Shown: positions 37,222 to 47,211, counted from the first letter of the stretch. The stretch: 64,000 bases of DNA from Burkholderiales bacterium (GCA_021414305.1 JAIOOS010000022.1:160414-224413); one strand, 5' to 3'. Notes: a model not told the origin generated them from the letters alone. A program made the numbers and translations.

Positions 37222-38025
37222 ATGAAGATCGCTGCCCTGCAGATGGTCTCGACGCCGAGCGTCGACCGCAATCTCGACGCCGCCCTGAGGCTGGTCGAGC
37301 GCGCCGCGAGGGAAGGCGCCGAGCTGGCGATCCTGCCCGAGTACTTCTGCATCATGGGGAGAAGCGATCGCGACAAGCTCGCCGTTGCCGAGGTGCTGGG
37401 CGAAGGGCCGATCCAGGCGATGCTCGCCGGGGCGGCGCGCGAATACCGCCTCTGGCTCGTCGGCGGCACGCTGCCGCTGAAGAGCGGCGAAGAGGGCCGG
37501 GCGATGAATGCCAACCTGGTCTTCTCGCCGGCCGGCGAGCGGGTCGCGCGCTACGACAAGATCCATCTCTTTCGCTACGACAACGGCCGCGAGCAGTACG
37601 ACGAAGGGCGCACGTTGAAGGCCGGCAGCGACCCGGTCGCCTTCGACGCCGTCGGCATGCGGGTCGGCCTGAGCGTCTGCTACGACCTGCGCTTTCCCGA
37701 GCTCTACCGGGCCCTCATGAAGCCGCCCTGCGACCTGCTCTGCGTGCCCTCGGCGTTCACCCATCCGACCGGCCTCGCGCACTGGGAGGTGCTGCTGCGC
37801 GCGCGGGCGATCGAGAACCAGTGCTACGTCGCGGCCGCCGCGCAGGGCGGCCTGCACGAGAACGGCCGGCGCACCTTCGGGCACAGCCTGATCGTCGATC
37901 CCTGGGGCGAGATCGTCGCCATGCTGCCCGAGGGCGAAGGCATCGTCGCCGGTGAAGTGCGCCAGGACCGGCTCGCCGAGGTGCGCGCGCAGCTTCCGGC
38001 GCTGGAGCACCGCCGGGGACTCTGA
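37222..38025 (+). CDS. Nitrilase-superfamily amidase (Nit2/omega-amidase-like)
   Basis: A 267-residue carbon-nitrogen hydrolase. The catalytic triad is visible: Glu in LAILPEYF (residue 40), Lys in RYDKIHLF, and Cys in GLSVCYDLRFPELYR. Relatives deaminate omega-amides such as deaminated glutathione. The precise substrate cannot be fixed. GAGGAG five bases before the ATG is a strong ribosome site and decides the start. It follows the yhdP-like gene closely. tldD, a frequent next gene in this position, is absent. Confidence 0.88.
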   Translation: MKIAALQMVSTPSVDRNLDAALRLVERAAREGAELAILPEYFCIMGRSDRDKLAVAEVLGEGPIQAMLAGAAREYRLWLVGGTLPLKSGEEGRAMNANLVFSPAGERVARYDKIHLFRYDNGREQYDEGRTLKAGSDPVAFDAVGMRVGLSVCYDLRFPELYRALMKPPCDLLCVPSAFTHPTGLAHWEVLLRARAIENQCYVAAAAQGGLHENGRRTFGHSLIVDPWGEIVAMLPEGEGIVAGEVRQDRLAEVRAQLPALEHRRGL

Positions 38026-38037
38026 AGAACCGCCGCG

Positions 38038-38092
38038 CGAGCGCGCACCGCCGCGCTCGTCGACGATCGGGCGGAGCGCGGTGCGCTCCCGC
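38038..38092 (+). terminator. Two tandem GC hairpins after the nitrilase-family gene
   Basis: The first stem is 8 bp (CGAGCGCG at 38038-38045 with 38052-38059). The second is 9 bp with one bulge (38071-38079 with 38083-38092, loop GGT). They lie 12 and 45 bases after the stop and likely mark the 3' end of the yhdP-nitrilase transcript. Confidence 0.45.
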
Positions 38093-38202
38093 CGGTCCCG
38101 GCCGCCGCGCCCGTGATACTCGGCGGGTCCGCACCCCCCTTCGCGGGCCGATGCTGACGCGATCGACTGCTAGAGTTTTCCGACAACAAAACGGGGGCCC
38201 AG

Positions 38203-40938
38203 ATGCTCTATCTGATCGCGATCTTCGTCGGCGCGCTGATCGGCGCGACCAGCGAAAGTGCCTTCGGCGTCTTCGCCGGCGGCGTGCTCGGCTGGCTGCT
38301 GGTGCGGGTGTCGCGGCAGCAGCGCGACATCGGCGCCTTGCGCGAATCGCTGGCCGCGTTGCGTGCCGGCGACGCCATGGCGGCGGCGCCAGCGGCTGTC
38401 TCGCCGGAGGTGGACGTCGCGAGCCCGGGACTTGCCGAGGTACCCGCGGTCGCGACGAACGCGAGCGTCGACGAACCGGTTACCTCCGTGGTTCCGGCCA
38501 GCCCGCTCGCCGAGGCGGCCGCCTTCGTCGAAGAGCAACGCGCCGGACCCGACACCGTGCCGATGCCGGAAGCGCCCCCGGCACACATCGCCACGCCCAT
38601 GCCGGTTGCGGCCGCTACCCCCTCGCCTCTCGAGCCGCTGCGGCGATGGCTGGTCGGCGGCAACACGATCGTCAAGGCGGGCGTCGCGATCCTCTTCATC
38701 GGCCTCGCCTTCCTCGCCAAGTACGCCGCCGAGCACACCCAGGTGCCGGTCGAGTGGCGACTCGCGGCGATCGGCGCCGCCGCAGTGGTGCTGCTCGGCT
38801 TCGGCTGGCGACTGCGCCTGTCGCGACCCGGGTATGCGCAGGTGCTGCAGGGCGGCGCGGTCGCCGTGCTGTACCTGACCCTCTTCGCCGCGTTCCGCTT
38901 CTACGGCGTGCTCGCCGCGGGGCCGGCGTTCGCTCTCATGGTCGCGGTGGCGATGTTCGCGGCGGCGCTCGCCGTGCTGCAGGACGCCCGCTCGCTTGCC
39001 GTCATCGGCGCGCTCGGCGGCTTCGCGACGCCGCTGATCGTCTCGACCGGCTCCGACAACGCGACCGCGCTGTTCGCCTACTACCTGGTGCTCGACGCCG
39101 GCATCGCCGCGGTCGCGTGGCACCGGACCTGGCGCTCGCTCAACCTGATCGGCTTCGTCGCGACCTTCGTCGTCGCCACCGCCTGGGGGGTGCTGCGCTA
39201 TCGGCCCGAGTCGTTCGCGATGAGCGAGGCGTTCCTGATCGCCTTCTTCCTCCTGTTCGTGCTGATCATGCTGCTGCCGGCGCGGCGCGCGGCGGCCGGC
39301 GCCGGGCATCGCAGCGACGCCTGGGTCAATAGCACGCTCCTGTTCGGCCTGCCGACGATCGTCTTCGCCCTGCAGTACGGGCTGGTCCGCGATACGCCGT
39401 ACGGCACCGCGCTCTCGGCACTGGGCCTGGCGGCGTTCTACGTGTTCCTGGCAACGACGATGAAGAAGCGCCCGGAGCTCGGCATCACCTTCGATGCCAG
39501 CCTGGCGATCGCCACGGTGTTCCTGACCCTGGTGATTCCGTTCGCGCTCGACGAGCGCAGCACCGCCGGCGCCTGGACGCTCGAGGCGGCGGGCCTGGTC
39601 TGGCTCGGCTTTCGCCAGCGGCGCATGCTGCCGCGCGCCTTCGGCTACATCCTCTTCGTCCTTGCCGGCGGCGCCATGCTGTTCGCGCACGAGCGCTTCG
39701 GCGTGCCGACGGCGATCTTCAACGCCTACCTGTTCAACGGCCTGATGGCCGGCGCGGCGGCGATCGCCGGCGCGTACTTCGTCCATCGCCAGCGCGACAA
39801 CGAGGCGATGAAGGCCGGCGAGGAAGTCGCCGAGCCGCTGCTGATCGCCCTGGCGACGCTCTGGCTGGTGTCGACCGCGGGCGTGGAGATCTCGGCCTTC
39901 GTGCCGTGGCAGCTCCAGCGCTCCGCGTCGCTCGTCTCGGCCAGCGGCATCCTGCTGCTGTACGTGCTGCTCGCCCATCGGCTCGCGTGGCCCAACATCG
40001 CCTGGCCCGCGGTCGCGCAGGCGCCGCTGCTGCTCGTCGGCGCGGCGGTCGTCGCCAGCGTCGTCGGCCATCCGCTGAAGGGCGGCGGCGCCTGGGCCTG
40101 GCCGATCGCCTTCGCGGTGCACGCGCTGGTGCTCCGGCTGGCCGCGCCGCGCTGGCCCGACCCTGTCGTCCGCGCTGTCCACGCCGCGGGCTTCATCGCC
40201 CTGGCCCTGCTCGGCGCGCTGCTCGGGCGTGCGATCACGGCCGATTGGGGCAACGCCGAGAGCGCCTGGCCCTGGCTCGGCTGGCTGGTGGCCCCGGCCG
40301 TGCTGCTGCTCCTGCTCGCTCGCCCCGCGACCGCCGGCATCTGGCCGGTGCGCGCCGCGCCCGCGGCCTACGTGCAGGTCGGCGGCGCCGTGCTTGCCGC
40401 GGGTCTCTGGCTCTGGACGCTGGTGGCCAACGTCGCCTCCGACGGCACCGCGGCGCCGCTGCCGCACCTGCCGTTGATCAACCCGCTCGACATCGGCATC
40501 GCCCTCGCCCTGGTGGCGATCCTGCTCTGGCGGCGCTCGGCCGGCGAGGCGAATCGCGCGTTGCTCGGCGCCGTCGTCGCCGCCGGGTTCGTCTGGCTCA
40601 ACGCGATGCTGGTCCGCGCCTTTCACCACTACGGCGATGTCCCGTATCGCATCGACGCCTGGCTCGGCTCGCTCGCCGTGCAGAGCGGCATCGCGCTGCT
40701 GTGGTCGCTGACCGCGCTGGTCGCGATGTGGCTCGGCGCGCGCCGAGCCGAGCGCATGCCCTGGGTCGTCGGCGCGGCGCTGCTCGCCGCGGTGGTGCTG
40801 AAGCTGATTCTGGTCGACCTGTCGGGCACCGGCACGGTGACCCGGATCGTCTCGTTCATCGGTGTCGGCGTGCTGATGCTGGTGATCGGCTACGTCGCGC
40901 CGCTGCCGGCCAAGGAGGCGCGCCATGCATCGGCCTGA
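38203..40938 (+). CDS. DUF2339 large membrane protein
   Basis: A 911-residue polytopic membrane protein of the DUF2339 family, with more than 20 hydrophobic segments. It begins with a membrane helix (YLIAIFVGALIGATSESAFG) and a Pro/Ala-rich soluble linker. The conserved WLVGGNTIVKAGVAILFIGLA follows near residue 150, where the DUF2339 core begins. The last part (TRIVSFIGVGVLMLVIGYVA) is also typical. Function is unknown. It is coupled by a 14-base overlap to the DUF3999 gene, its usual partner, so the two probably form one complex. Confidence 0.88.
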   Translation: MLYLIAIFVGALIGATSESAFGVFAGGVLGWLLVRVSRQQRDIGALRESLAALRAGDAMAAAPAAVSPEVDVASPGLAEVPAVATNASVDEPVTSVVPASPLAEAAAFVEEQRAGPDTVPMPEAPPAHIATPMPVAAATPSPLEPLRRWLVGGNTIVKAGVAILFIGLAFLAKYAAEHTQVPVEWRLAAIGAAAVVLLGFGWRLRLSRPGYAQVLQGGAVAVLYLTLFAAFRFYGVLAAGPAFALMVAVAMFAAALAVLQDARSLAVIGALGGFATPLIVSTGSDNATALFAYYLVLDAGIAAVAWHRTWRSLNLIGFVATFVVATAWGVLRYRPESFAMSEAFLIAFFLLFVLIMLLPARRAAAGAGHRSDAWVNSTLLFGLPTIVFALQYGLVRDTPYGTALSALGLAAFYVFLATTMKKRPELGITFDASLAIATVFLTLVIPFALDERSTAGAWTLEAAGLVWLGFRQRRMLPRAFGYILFVLAGGAMLFAHERFGVPTAIFNAYLFNGLMAGAAAIAGAYFVHRQRDNEAMKAGEEVAEPLLIALATLWLVSTAGVEISAFVPWQLQRSASLVSASGILLLYVLLAHRLAWPNIAWPAVAQAPLLLVGAAVVASVVGHPLKGGGAWAWPIAFAVHALVLRLAAPRWPDPVVRAVHAAGFIALALLGALLGRAITADWGNAESAWPWLGWLVAPAVLLLLLARPATAGIWPVRAAPAAYVQVGGAVLAAGLWLWTLVANVASDGTAAPLPHLPLINPLDIGIALALVAILLWRRSAGEANRALLGAVVAAGFVWLNAMLVRAFHHYGDVPYRIDAWLGSLAVQSGIALLWSLTALVAMWLGARRAERMPWVVGAALLAAVVLKLILVDLSGTGTVTRIVSFIGVGVLMLVIGYVAPLPAKEARHASA

Positions 40939-42364
40939 CATCGCCATCGGGCGTACCGCGGCGCGGCTCGCCGCCAGCCTCCTGCTCGCCGCCGGGGCGC
41001 TTTCGGTCGCGGCCGCCGACGCGCAGCCCTACCGCTACGGCGCGCCGGTCGAGATCGTGAAGCCGGCTCCGTTCGTCGAGCTCGCCTTGCCGCCCGCGGC
41101 CTACGCCCGTGCGCTGCAGCCCGACCTGCGCGACCTGCGCCTGGTCGACGCCACCGGCGAGCGCGTGCCGTTCGCGATGCTCGCGCCGGCCGCCGTGGCC
41201 ACGGCCAGCGAACGCCTGCGCGAGGCGACGCTCTTTCCCCTGCCGCAGCGCCCGTCGGCCAATGCCGCCTGGCCGTCGCCGGTCGAGGTCAGCGTCGATG
41301 GCGACCGGATCACGGTCCGGCGCTCGGCGGCCGGCGCGTTGTCGGCCGCCGCGCCGGCGCGCGAATCGCCGGGCTGGCTGATCGACCTCGGCGAGCTCGC
41401 GCCAGCCGAGCCGGCTCCGCGCCGCCTGCTGCTGCGCTGGTCCGGGCCGGCCGAGTTCTCTGCCGCCTACGCGATCGAGACCAGTGCCGACCTGAGGAGC
41501 TGGCGGAGCGCGGCGGGCGGGCAGGTGATGGCCTTGCAAGCGGCCAGCGGCGCACTCACGCAGCCGATCGTCGGCCTGCCGGAAGCGACCGGCCGCTTCG
41601 TCCGCCTAACCTGGCTCGACCCGGCGACGGCGCCCGTCCTCACCAGTGCCGCGTCGGTCGCCGCGGCGCCGGGCCTGGTCGCCGTCGCCGCAGGGAACGA
41701 GCTCGCCTTCCCGGCGAGCGCGGTTCCTGCGGAAGGCGTCGGCAAGGAGCCCGAGCCGCGCGGCTCGCTGCACTTCGACCTCGGCGGCGACCTGCCGCTG
41801 GTCGACGTCGAGCTTCGCTTCGCCACCGGCACGCGGATCGCACCGGTCCGGCTGCAGGGCCGCAGCCGCGCCGAAGAGGCCTGGCGCGAGCTCGGCAGCG
41901 GGGTGTTCTATCGGATCGAGCGCGACGGCGCGGCCGCCGAGGCGCCGGCGCTGACCCTGGGTACGCATGCCCGCTACCTGCGCGTCGTTCCCGACGAGCG
42001 CGCCGCGGCGCTCGACCCCGGGCAGACGCGCCTCGTCGTCCATGCTCGCCTGGCCACGCTGGTGTTCGCCTCGACCGGCCAGGCGCCGTTTCGCCTGCTC
42101 GCCGGCTCGGCTGACGCGGCCGCGGGTGCCCTGCCCGCGGCGACGCTGGTGCCGCAGCTCGACGCCGAGCGCTCGCGCTTCGGCACGGCGCGACTCGGCG
42201 ATTTCGCGGAGGTGCCCGAGGTCGCCCTCGCCGCCGAGCGCGCGGCGGGCGCGGCGCGGCTTCGGCCCTGGCTGCTCTGGGGCGTGCTGGTGATCGGCGT
42301 CGCCGGACTGGCGCTGCTTGTCTGGCGGCTGGCCAGGAGCGGAGCGGCGCCTCCCGCCGCCTGA
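40925..42364 (+). CDS. DUF3999 periplasmic protein with C-terminal membrane anchor
   Basis: A 479-residue protein with a signal peptide (AARLAASLLLAAGALSVAAADA). It has a large beta-rich periplasmic part (YRYGAPVEIVKPAPFVELALP at the start of the mature chain) and a single C-terminal helix (LLWGVLVIGVAGLALLVWRL). This is the DUF3999 layout. An AAGGAGG four bases from the ATG lies in the end of the DUF2339 gene, so the pair is co-translated. The role is unknown; partnership with DUF2339 is inferred from their constant neighbourhood. Confidence 0.86.
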   Translation: MHRPDIAIGRTAARLAASLLLAAGALSVAAADAQPYRYGAPVEIVKPAPFVELALPPAAYARALQPDLRDLRLVDATGERVPFAMLAPAAVATASERLREATLFPLPQRPSANAAWPSPVEVSVDGDRITVRRSAAGALSAAAPARESPGWLIDLGELAPAEPAPRRLLLRWSGPAEFSAAYAIETSADLRSWRSAAGGQVMALQAASGALTQPIVGLPEATGRFVRLTWLDPATAPVLTSAASVAAAPGLVAVAAGNELAFPASAVPAEGVGKEPEPRGSLHFDLGGDLPLVDVELRFATGTRIAPVRLQGRSRAEEAWRELGSGVFYRIERDGAAAEAPALTLGTHARYLRVVPDERAAALDPGQTRLVVHARLATLVFASTGQAPFRLLAGSADAAAGALPAATLVPQLDAERSRFGTARLGDFAEVPEVALAAERAAGAARLRPWLLWGVLVIGVAGLALLVWRLARSGAAPPAA

Positions 42365-42384
42365 CCGGCGCGGCGGTTCAGGCG
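42358..42384. terminator. Inverted repeat spanning the convergent stops of the DUF3999 and AI-2E genes
   Basis: CGCCTGA at 42358-42364 and its complement at 42378-42384 (7 bp). It can be extended by three pairs across a bulged T. Each arm includes a stop codon. It is a modest candidate for a shared terminator. Confidence 0.35.
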
Positions 42385-43673
42385 CCGAGCAGCTCGCCCA
42401 CCGGCTTCAGCTCCTCGATCCGGTCGCAGATCGACTTGACGACCATCAGGATCGGCACGCCGAGCAACAGGCCCCAGACGCCCCACAGCCAGCCGAACAC
42501 GAGCACGCCGACGAACACCGCGAACGGGCTCATCCGGCCGGCCCGGCCCAGCCACCACGGCGTCAGCAGGTTGCCCACCAGGGTGTGGATGGCGAACGAG
42601 CTGGCGCCGATGAGCAGGCCCCGATCGAGCGATTCGAATTGCGCCACGCCGACCACCGCCGACGCGAGCCCGACCACGACCGCGCCGAGGTAGGGAATGA
42701 GGTTGGTGACGCCGGCGAAGATCGCCCAGATCAGCGCCTGGTTCAGGCCGAGGGCGAAGAACGCGAGGCCGGTCAGCACGCCGACCACCACGCTGGTCGC
42801 CATCTGCACGAACAGGTAGCGCTGGATCTGGGCATGGATCTCGTCGAGCGCCTGGACCGTGATCTTCTTCTGGCTGAGGCGCGGCCCGGTGAGCTTGACC
42901 ATCTTGCGCCGAAAGGTGTCGCCCGAGGCGAGCAGAAAGAAGGCGATGAAGAAGACGAGCGTCGCCTGGCCGAGGAAGGTCATCAGGCCGAGCGTGCCGG
43001 ACCAGAGGTAGTCCTTGACGTCGAGATGCGGCTTTTCGACGACCACGCGGGTCACGCCGCGCGGCGTCGGTGGCAGGCTGCTCGACATCGGCTCGATCCG
43101 CCGCGACGCTGCCGGCGTGGCCGGCAGCGCGGTCCCCGGGCGCGCAGTGCCGCTGGCGGCGGGCGAGCTCGCCGCCGCCGCGGCCGACGCGACCGGCGCG
43201 GAGGCGACGCTCGTGTTCTCCTCGGCGGCGCGCTCGAACTCGGCCGCGGCCTGCTGCACCTTCTCTATCGTCGAGGTGGAGCTCGGCCCGGGTCGCTGCA
43301 GCGACTTGCGCACCTTCTGCGCCACCTCCGGCAGCGACGCGATCATGTCGTTGGCGTCGTCGCTGAGCGCCGCGGTGGCCCAGACCAGGCCGGCGACGAT
43401 CGCCGCCAGCAACAGGCCGGCGCCGGCCGCCCGCGGCACTCGCCAGCCGTGCAGGCGATCGACCGCCGGCGTCAGGGCGTAGCTGAGCATCACCCCCATC
43501 AGCAGCGGGATGAACACCGCCTTGGCCCACTGCAGCGCCCACAGCGAGGCGATCACCGCCAGCAGCACGAGCGCGAGATTGCGCACGTGGACCGGCATGT
43601 GCAGGTGCAGCCGCGTGACCTCGTCGGCCTCTTGCGGTTCAGGGGCGGTCTCGGCCGCTTCGTCGGTCTTCAC
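42378..43673 (-). CDS. AI-2E family transporter (TqsA/PerM-like permease)
   Basis: A 431-residue membrane protein with eight predicted helices. An Ala/Ser/Thr-rich periplasmic or cytoplasmic insert follows the third helix. Family signatures are FIPLLMGVMLSYALTPAVD, VFFIAFFLLASGDTFRRK, and the C-terminal LIPYLGAVVVGLASA with NLLTPWWLGRAGRMSPFAVF. Members range from quorum-signal exporters to Na+/H+ antiporters, so the substrate is open. The start is a GTG; an ATG at codon 26 is the alternative. Confidence 0.85.
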   Translation of the reverse strand: MKTDEAAETAPEPQEADEVTRLHLHMPVHVRNLALVLLAVIASLWALQWAKAVFIPLLMGVMLSYALTPAVDRLHGWRVPRAAGAGLLLAAIVAGLVWATAALSDDANDMIASLPEVAQKVRKSLQRPGPSSTSTIEKVQQAAAEFERAAEENTSVASAPVASAAAAASSPAASGTARPGTALPATPAASRRIEPMSSSLPPTPRGVTRVVVEKPHLDVKDYLWSGTLGLMTFLGQATLVFFIAFFLLASGDTFRRKMVKLTGPRLSQKKITVQALDEIHAQIQRYLFVQMATSVVVGVLTGLAFFALGLNQALIWAIFAGVTNLIPYLGAVVVGLASAVVGVAQFESLDRGLLIGASSFAIHTLVGNLLTPWWLGRAGRMSPFAVFVGVLVFGWLWGVWGLLLGVPILMVVKSICDRIEELKPVGELLGA

Positions 43674-43737
43674 GGCCGGTGGTTCCAGGGATGGGGAGGG
43701 GCGACCTTCGACCCGGCACTCGGCGTGCCCGGTCGCT

Positions 43738-44562
43738 TCACGGACCGGCGTCGGCGGGCAGCGCGATGTAGTGACGCTCTAGCTCGGGCGGCATCGGCGT
43801 ATCGAGCAGGGTGCAGGTCAGGCGCAGGGCGTCGGCCGCGGCGTCGCCGAAGCGCACGCCGCCGTTCGCCTTGAGGGCTGCCGCGACCCAGGAGCGGATC
43901 ACCACCGGACGCTGCATCCACGACAGCGTCTGCAGGCGCGCGAGGGCCTCGAACACGTTCTCCGCATCGGGGGCGTCGAACGGTGGCGCCTCGGCATGCG
44001 GCTGCCAGTACTCCATGACGCTTTCGTACCAGCGCGCCCCTGCGCCCTCGTCGCCCAGGTCCTCGGCCACCATGCGCGCCAGAAACGCGGTGTAGACGGC
44101 GAGCGCCAGGACGTCGGTCTCCAGCCATTCGGTGACCTCGACATTCGCCTCCGCCCGCGCCGCCAGCGGCGTCACCTCGCCCAGCCCGCGTCGCATCGCC
44201 AGCCAGTGCAGGCGGTCGATCGGCCGGACCACGCCGCGCGCGCCCATGATGCGGCGCATCGCCCTCAGCAGACCTTGCCGTGCGGCGATCGGTTGCCGCG
44301 CCATGCGGGCGAGGAGCCGCTCGAACCAGGGCAGGCGGGCCGCGCCGGAGAGGCTGGCCGCGTGTTCGCGCAGACCTTCGCGGCCGGGCGAGGAAGCGGT
44401 CTCGATCGTCCAGGCGCGCGCCGCGCGCTTGCTGCCCGGCGGCAGCAGCAGGGCGAGCAGGGCGGCGTGCAGCTCGCCGGCGCCATGCACCCGCGACAGG
44501 CGGTCGGAGGCGTTGCTCCCCGGATCGTGCGCTGCCTGGTTCTTCGAGTAGACGTCGTTCAC
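43738..44562 (-). CDS. Protein of unknown function (possible stand-alone M48-associated C-terminal domain)
   Basis: A mostly helical 274-residue protein without signal peptide or clear membrane segments. The stretch LHAALLALLLPPGSKRAARA to LARMARQPIAARQGLLRAMRR, and the later LHWLAMRRGLGE, resemble the C-terminal region seen in some betaproteobacterial M48 metalloproteases encoded beside lemA. No HExxH motif or protease domain is present. That resemblance is my recollection and weak. GGAGG six bases before the GTG at 44562 favours this start; an ATG at 44568 overlaps that site. It is followed by the AI-2E gene on the same strand and preceded by lemA. Confidence 0.65.
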   Translation of the reverse strand: MNDVYSKNQAAHDPGSNASDRLSRVHGAGELHAALLALLLPPGSKRAARAWTIETASSPGREGLREHAASLSGAARLPWFERLLARMARQPIAARQGLLRAMRRIMGARGVVRPIDRLHWLAMRRGLGEVTPLAARAEANVEVTEWLETDVLALAVYTAFLARMVAEDLGDEGAGARWYESVMEYWQPHAEAPPFDAPDAENVFEALARLQTLSWMQRPVVIRSWVAAALKANGGVRFGDAAADALRLTCTLLDTPMPPELERHYIALPADAGP

Positions 44563-44659
44563 TGCCATCCTCCGCACGACGCGCACGCCGGCCGGACTCT
44601 CTGGTCCCTGAGCAGGCGAAGTGTCGCACCGCCGCGGCGACGCGACCGCATCGATGCGA

Positions 44660-45187
44660 CTAGAGCGTTGCGCCGGGGCGAAAGCCGAACAGGCTGGCGA
44701 CGAGCACGGTCGGGAATTGGCGGACCGCCGCGTTGTACTCGGCGACCGCGGCGTTGAACTCGCGCCGCGCGAAGTCGAGCGTCGCGTCGCCGCTGGCGAG
44801 CTTGGCGTTGATCTCGGGCAGGTCGGCGCCGCCCATGGTCTGCACCGGCAGCCGGGTGCGCGCTGCCGCGAGGATCTCCTCGGCGACGCGCAGGCTCGTC
44901 ACCGCGCTGGCCGCGCCGGGCCGGGCCTGTGCGTGTTGCCGCGCCGCCTCGGCCTGCAGGCTGGCGGCGCGCAGCGCGTCGAGCCGCGGGCCGGCGCCGG
45001 CGAGCGTCGTCGCCAGCAGCTCGACCTGGCGCGTGATCAGGCCATGGCGGGCGACGCAGAGCGCGTCGATCGCGGCAAAGCGGTCGACCAGGACGTTGCG
45101 CAGGCTGACCATGCGGTTGTAGGCGCCGACCATCCAGCAGACGACGAGAACGCCGGCGACGCCGCCGCCGATCTGGGTGGAGGTCAT
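44660..45187 (-). CDS. lemA: LemA family protein
   Basis: A 175-residue protein with one N-terminal membrane helix (GVAGVLVVCWMVGAYNRMV) followed by a long helical bundle. The family pattern is VSLRNVLVDRFAAIDALCVAR near the start and DFARREFNAAVAEYNAAVRQFPTVL near the end. LemA proteins are membrane-anchored coiled proteins of unclear role, often linked to M48 peptidases. GGAGCGAAGG before the ATG at 45187 supports the start within a longer frame. Confidence 0.85.
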   Translation of the reverse strand: MTSTQIGGGVAGVLVVCWMVGAYNRMVSLRNVLVDRFAAIDALCVARHGLITRQVELLATTLAGAGPRLDALRAASLQAEAARQHAQARPGAASAVTSLRVAEEILAAARTRLPVQTMGGADLPEINAKLASGDATLDFARREFNAAVAEYNAAVRQFPTVLVASLFGFRPGATL

Positions 45188-45233
45188 CGCCTTCGCTCCG
45201 GCCGGGCCGGCGCGAGGGCGACGCCGCGGGGGC

Positions 45234-45938
45234 TCAGCTGGCGAGCCAGGCGTCGTAGCCCTTGCGGCGCAGGTCGCATGAGGGGCACAAGCCGCAGCCC
45301 CAGCCCCAGGCATGGCGGTGCTCGCGGTCGCCGAGGTAGCACGAATGCGTGTGCTCGATCACCAGCTCGATCAGGGTCTCGCCGCCGAGGTCCTCGGTCA
45401 TCGCCCAGGTGGCCGCCTTGTCGAGCCACATCAGCGGCGTCTCGATCGTCATCGACTTGTCGAGGCCGAGGCTGATCGCGACCTGCAGCGACTTGAGGGT
45501 GTTGTCGCGGCAGTCGGGGTAGCCCGAGTAGTCGGTCTCGCACATGCCGCCGACGAGCACGCTCAGGCCGCGCCGGTCGGCGACGCTCGCCGCGACGGTG
45601 AAGAACAGAAGGTTTCGCACCGGCACGAAGGTGTTGGGCAGGCCGCCGGCGTTCATCTCGATCTCGCGCTCGCTGGTGAGCGCGGTGTCCGAGAGCTGCG
45701 CCAGCAGCGAGAGGTCGAGCACGTGGTCCTGGCCCAGCTTCGCGCCCCAGTGGACGAACTTCTCGAGCAGTTGCGCGCGCACGTGCAGCCGGCTTTCCAG
45801 CTCGACCAGGTGGCGCTGGCCGTAGTCGAAGCCGACGGTCTCGACGTGCGCGTAGCGCTGGAGCGCGTGGGCGAGGCAGACGGTGGAGTCCTGCCCGCCC
45901 GAGAACAGCACCAGCGCATGCCTGGGATCAACCGCCAC
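45234..45938 (-). CDS. queC: 7-cyano-7-deazaguanine synthase QueC
   Basis: Makes preQ0 from carboxy-deazaguanine with ATP and ammonia, on the way to queuosine in tRNA. It has 234 residues. The PP-loop motif [14 protein letters not shown] is at the N-terminus. The zinc site is provided by cysteines in SCYLGD and [18 protein letters not shown] at the C-terminus. The start is a GTG that lies 11 bases inside the end of proA, with a purine-rich AGGGAGAG ahead of it. Other queuosine genes are not in the window. Confidence 0.95.
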   Translation of the reverse strand: MAVDPRHALVLFSGGQDSTVCLAHALQRYAHVETVGFDYGQRHLVELESRLHVRAQLLEKFVHWGAKLGQDHVLDLSLLAQLSDTALTSEREIEMNAGGLPNTFVPVRNLLFFTVAASVADRRGLSVLVGGMCETDYSGYPDCRDNTLKSLQVAISLGLDKSMTIETPLMWLDKAATWAMTEDLGGETLIELVIEHTHSCYLGDREHRHAWGWGCGLCPSCDLRRKGYDAWLAS

Positions 45939-47211
45939 GAAGCTCTCCCTGGCCGAGCACGACCCATTTCTGCGATGTCAGGCCCTCCAGGCCGACCGGG
46001 CCGCGGGCGTGCAGCTTGTCGGTGGAGATGCCGATCTCGGCGCCGAGGCCGTACTCGAAGCCGTCGGCGAAGCGGGTCGAGACGTTGACCATCACGCTCG
46101 CCGAATCGACCTCGCGCAGGAACCGGGTCGCGGCGGTGTGCGAATCGGTGACGATCGCATCGGTGTGGTGCGAGCCGTGGCGCTCGATGTGGCGGATCGC
46201 CGCGTCGAGCGAATCGACCACCTTGACGCTGATGATCGCGGCCAGGTATTCCTCGCTCCAGTCGGCCTCGCGGGCAGCGACGACGCGCGCGCCGGCAACG
46301 CCCTGGAGCAGCGCCAGGGCGGCCGGGTCGGCGCGCATCTCGACGCCCTTGGCCGCGAAAGTAGCGCCGATCGCCGGCAGGAAGCGCGCCGCGACGGCCT
46401 CGTGCACGAGCAGCGACTCGGCGGCATTGCAGGGGCTGAGCTTTTGCGTCTTGGCGTTGTCGACGATTCGCAGCGCCATCGCCAGGTCCGCCGCCGCATC
46501 GACGTACACATGGCAGTTGCCGTCGAGGTGCTTGAGGACCGGCACCTTCGCTTCGCGGGCGATGCGCTCGATCAGGCTCTTGCCGCCGCGCGGAATCACC
46601 ATGTCGACCGACTCGGGCGCCGCGATCAGGAAGCCGACGGCGGCGCGGTCGGTGGTGGCGACGAGCTGCACCGCGTCGGGCGGCAGGCCGGCCTCGACCA
46701 GCGACTCGCGGACCAGCGCCGCCAGCGCCAGATTCGACTGCAGCGCCTCCGAGCCGCCGCGCAGGATGCAGGCGTTGCCGCTCTTGATCGCCAGCGACGC
46801 CGCTTCGATCGTCACGTTCGGCCGGCTCTCGTAGATCATCGCGAACACGCCGATCGGCACCCGCATGCGGCCGACGCGGATGCCGCTCGGCTGCTCCCTG
46901 AGACCCGTGATCTCGCCGATCGGATCGGGCATCGCCGCGATCTGCTCGCAGCCCTGGGCCACGGTCTCGATCGCGTTCGCGTCGAGCTTGAGGCGGTCGA
47001 CCAGCGGCGCGTCGAGACCGGCGGCGCCGGCGGCGTCGACGTCGCGGCGATTCGCATCCTGCAAGGTCGCAGCGCCGTCGCGCAGGCGCCGCGCCAGGGC
47101 GCGCAAGGCGGCATTGCGCGCCGCCACCGGCGACGCGGCCAGGCCGGCACTGGCGGCGCGCGCCGCGGCGCCCATGTGCGCGATCGCGGCCTGCAGGTCG
47201 GCGGAAGTCAT
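45928..47211 (-). CDS. proA: Gamma-glutamyl phosphate reductase
   Basis: Reduces gamma-glutamyl phosphate to the semialdehyde in proline synthesis, using NADPH. It has 427 residues. The aldehyde dehydrogenase-like fold is shown by [47 protein letters not shown], and the catalytic cysteine in [14 protein letters not shown]. The end [17 protein letters not shown] is typical. The ATG at 47211 matches the family. queC overlaps its 3' end. Confidence 0.95.
   Translation of the reverse strand: MTSADLQAAIAHMGAAARAASAGLAASPVAARNAALRALARRLRDGAATLQDANRRDVDAAGAAGLDAPLVDRLKLDANAIETVAQGCEQIAAMPDPIGEITGLREQPSGIRVGRMRVPIGVFAMIYESRPNVTIEAASLAIKSGNACILRGGSEALQSNLALAALVRESLVEAGLPPDAVQLVATTDRAAVGFLIAAPESVDMVIPRGGKSLIERIAREAKVPVLKHLDGNCHVYVDAAADLAMALRIVDNAKTQKLSPCNAAESLLVHEAVAARFLPAIGATFAAKGVEMRADPAALALLQGVAGARVVAAREADWSEEYLAAIISVKVVDSLDAAIRHIERHGSHHTDAIVTDSHTAATRFLREVDSASVMVNVSTRFADGFEYGLGAEIGISTDKLHARGPVGLEGLTSQKWVVLGQGELRGG

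Noticed and set aside
34428..37514. 1028-aa open frame on the - strand opposite the yhdP-like gene
   Set aside because: No recognisable motif and shadow-type composition; the + strand protein is clearly real.
38026..38202. Small gene in the GC-rich gap before the DUF2339 gene
   Set aside because: The bases are taken up by two hairpins and no frame has a start, ribosome site and sensible composition.
38170..40947. 925-aa open frame on the - strand opposite the DUF2339 gene
   Set aside because: Extremely rich in Arg, Glu, Gln and His in repetitive fashion, as expected from the antisense of a GC-rich membrane-protein gene.
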